5,916 nucleotides of DNA from Lentzea sp. (GTDB lineage Bacteria; Actinomycetota; Actinomycetes; Mycobacteriales; Pseudonocardiaceae), in the NCBI GenBank assembly GCA_030146905.1, contig JASLAV010000730.1, positions 1 through 5,916 on the forward strand, given 5' to 3'. Below are positions 4,242 through 5,916 of this stretch, one piece after another. Position numbers and translations under genes: made by a program. Within the stretch, counting starts at the first letter, position 1. Every line of letters begins with the position of its first letter. A model generated the notes under the pieces. The model saw nothing but the letters and a program-made list of their open reading frames with translations, did no database searches and was not told where the DNA came from.

Positions 4242-5916
4242 TCAGTCGGGTAGGCCGCGGCGGTGGCGTTCGGCTTCGTCGTCTTCGTCTCGGGCCAGGT
4301 ACTCATAGGTGCGGGCGATGTTGCGCAGCACTCTGCTGGTTCTGGGGCCGTTGTCGGGTCTGCCGGCTTCCTGGTGGTAGGTGGTGGCGAGTCGGCGTTC
4401 GAGGATGCCGCCATCGGTCATACCGCGCATCGTGACACCCTGCTTGTTGATGATCCCGGAGTGGAAAGCGTCGTCGACGCGGTCGCTGTCGAGGTCTTCC
4501 AGGATGGTGCGGACCGCTCGGGGTGGGAACAGGCCGTCAGGATCGGCTGGAGCGCGGGCGAGGATGCGGCCGATCTCCCGGTCACCCTGGTCGAGCAGAG
4601 CAGCGGTGTCCAGTCGTTGACGCGCTTCGCGTATCCAGGTACGTAGGCGTTCGACGTCGACGCTGCCGTCCGTGCCGACCCCTGGGCAGCGGCGCCAGGA
4701 GTCGAGGATTGCGTAAGCGCGTTCTGCGATCACTCTGCGGAACTCGGCTTCGTCGCTGGTGCTGGTGTCGTCGTCGAGTGATTGGTAGCGGTACTGGACG
4801 ACCTCGGTGAAGAAGGCCGGGTCTTCGGCCATGGCGGTGTGGGTGGTGGGGGTGTCGGGTTCGAAGCCCAGTGCGGGAAGCAGTAGCCACTCCAGACGCG
4901 CAACACGTCGAAGCCCGATCACGGTGACGTGGGACGCCAGCAGGCCGAACAGTGCCCGGTAGTGGTGCTCATCCAACCGTGAGGAGGGCGGCTCGGGCGT
5001 CGTGCTGGTCGGCAGCCCTTCCATCGCTGTGGCGGTGAGTTCGGCCGCTTCGGGGGTGTCGCTGTCTTCGGCACGCATGGCGATCAGCTTGAGTGCTGCT
5101 CTATGTCGGCCGACGCTGAGGAACCCGCGTGCCGCCTCCAGGGTGTGGGAGTCGATCAGGGCTACCTCGTCGCAGGACAGGGTGGTCCAGTAGTGCTCGG
5201 CGACCTCGGCCGGCAGACGGCGCAGTGTGTGCGCTGCGTCGACGGAGTCGCCGCCTGCCTGGAGAACTATGGCTTGCATCGCCGGGGATCCGGCTGCGGC
5301 CAGAAGGTCGTCACGCAGTGGACTGCCGTCGCGCAGCAGCCGCATCCGCAGGTAGGTCATGGCGACCTCTCGCTGCGCAGCGGAGCAGTTCACCCAGTCG
5401 AGCATGACAGCGTCCGCTTCGGCGGTGTGGTCGGCGAGCGCGGAACCCACGAGGTGGGGGTACTCGGTCAGAGCGGCCAGCTGGCCCACTGCGTCCAACC
5501 CGCCTTCGGTCATGACCGCGGCGAGTGCGTCGGCGCGCAGTTGCCGCATGGCCTGTCCGTACGCGGCCAGGTCGTCTCGCTGACCGGGTGTAGCCAGGTG
5601 CAGCCATGTCGTGCTGAACAGCGAAGCGGCTTGCATGAGAGCGGTACGTGGCCGCAGGGCGGACGCGGCTTGGTCGATCACCTGGAGCTGGTCTTCGGGA
5701 AGGGCCCACCGGGCATCGGGGAGCTCGCGGTGTCGAGCGGCTGTCGTCCGGAGGGCTTCGGACAGGCGGGCGCGGGCGGATTCGTCGCTGAGGGTTGAGC
5801 CGAGGTGGATGAAGCGCTGCGCAAGCCGCTGTCGGTGCTCGGGAGTGAGACGGTCGATCTTGTCGGCGATGAGCAGGTACGGGTCCGGGTCGTCGTCGAG
5901 GTCGCCGAGGAGGAGG
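4242..5916 (-). CDS. C-terminal part of a large helical-repeat protein (5' end outside window)
   Basis: The frame is open from the right edge to TGA at 4244-4242, giving 557 residues; the start lies beyond the window. The GTG at 5681 is in frame but not the start: the 78 codons upstream read as real protein (PDPYLLIADKIDRLTPEHRQ and on). The visible part is rich in Ala, Leu and Arg, nearly all helical, resembling a HEAT/TPR-like solenoid. Distinct conserved-looking elements sit near the end: RLEWLLLPALGF (340-351), AEDPAFF (363-369), LDSWRRCPG (404-412), APADPDGLFPPRAV (455-468), GIINKQGVTMRG (487-498) and GPRTSRVLRNIARTYE (523-538). From memory these match the tail of very large uncharacterised bacterial proteins often seen in accessory islands, where the N-terminus carries the effector or NTPase domain. 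No catalytic motif is visible here. A sensor or scaffold role is inference only. The gene is co-directional with the other three, 120 bp upstream. Confidence 0.92.
   Translation of the reverse strand, partial: LLLGDLDDDPDPYLLIADKIDRLTPEHRQRLAQRFIHLGSTLSDESARARLSEALRTTAARHRELPDARWALPEDQLQVIDQAASALRPRTALMQAASLFSTTWLHLATPGQRDDLAAYGQAMRQLRADALAAVMTEGGLDAVGQLAALTEYPHLVGSALADHTAEADAVMLDWVNCSAAQREVAMTYLRMRLLRDGSPLRDDLLAAAGSPAMQAIVLQAGGDSVDAAHTLRRLPAEVAEHYWTTLSCDEVALIDSHTLEAARGFLSVGRHRAALKLIAMRAEDSDTPEAAELTATAMEGLPTSTTPEPPSSRLDEHHYRALFGLLASHVTVIGLRRVARLEWLLLPALGFEPDTPTTHTAMAEDPAFFTEVVQYRYQSLDDDTSTSDEAEFRRVIAERAYAILDSWRRCPGVGTDGSVDVERLRTWIREARQRLDTAALLDQGDREIGRILARAPADPDGLFPPRAVRTILEDLDSDRVDDAFHSGIINKQGVTMRGMTDGGILERRLATTYHQEAGRPDNGPRTSRVLRNIARTYEYLARDEDDEAERHRRGLPD

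Noticed and set aside
5598..5681. GTG 5681 as the start of the large helical gene
   Set aside because: The frame stays open to the window edge and the 78 upstream codons look like genuine helical protein, so the gene starts outside the window.
5103..5798. Plus-strand 231-codon open frame
   Set aside because: It is a shadow of the large helical protein gene, with Gly/Val/Gln-rich mirror composition.
1..5916. CRISPR array, tRNA, rRNA, insertion sequence or attachment site
   Set aside because: I saw no evenly spaced repeats, cloverleaf with CCA-type end, transposase motif or flanking direct repeat in the window.

Overview
The window is GC-rich DNA with strongly G/C-ending codons and GTG/TTG start candidates. 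This points to a high-GC actinobacterium, perhaps a Pseudonocardiaceae- or Streptomyces-like genome, but the genus cannot be fixed from the sequence. All four intact or partial genes lie on the minus strand, so the biological reading order runs from the right edge (5916) to the left.

Layout in transcription order: (1) 5916-4242, the C-terminal 557 residues of a large, mostly helical protein whose beginning lies outside the window; (2) 4121-3321, a 266-residue protein with an HGT-type motif and a C-terminal VPxxDVL strand-like pattern, suggestive of an ADP-ribosyltransferase fold; (3) about 3109-1871, a single-ring Cdc48/PAN-type AAA+ ATPase with every catalytic motif intact; (4) 1874-507, a DUF6414-type protein of unknown function whose ATG overlaps the ATPase stop by 4 bp (ATGA), indicating translational coupling. 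Between genes 2 and 3 lies a leader of about 200 bp holding a candidate extended -10 promoter, a perfect ACGTG-N3-CACGT dyad and a short ORF with a good ribosome binding site.

The left end (213-463, plus strand) is the frameshifted C-terminal remnant of a xanthine dehydrogenase family molybdopterin-binding subunit. It converges on the DUF6414 gene and looks like a decayed metabolic gene at the edge of an accessory island. Positions 1-212 show nothing I can name.

Taken together (inference): an unfoldase, a DUF6414 protein, a possible ADP-ribosyltransferase-like effector and a large helical-repeat protein in one direction, next to a degraded housekeeping-type gene, resemble an uncharacterised conflict/defence cassette. 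The firm core is the coupled ATPase-DUF6414 pair. Assigning the other two genes to the same system is a hypothesis.
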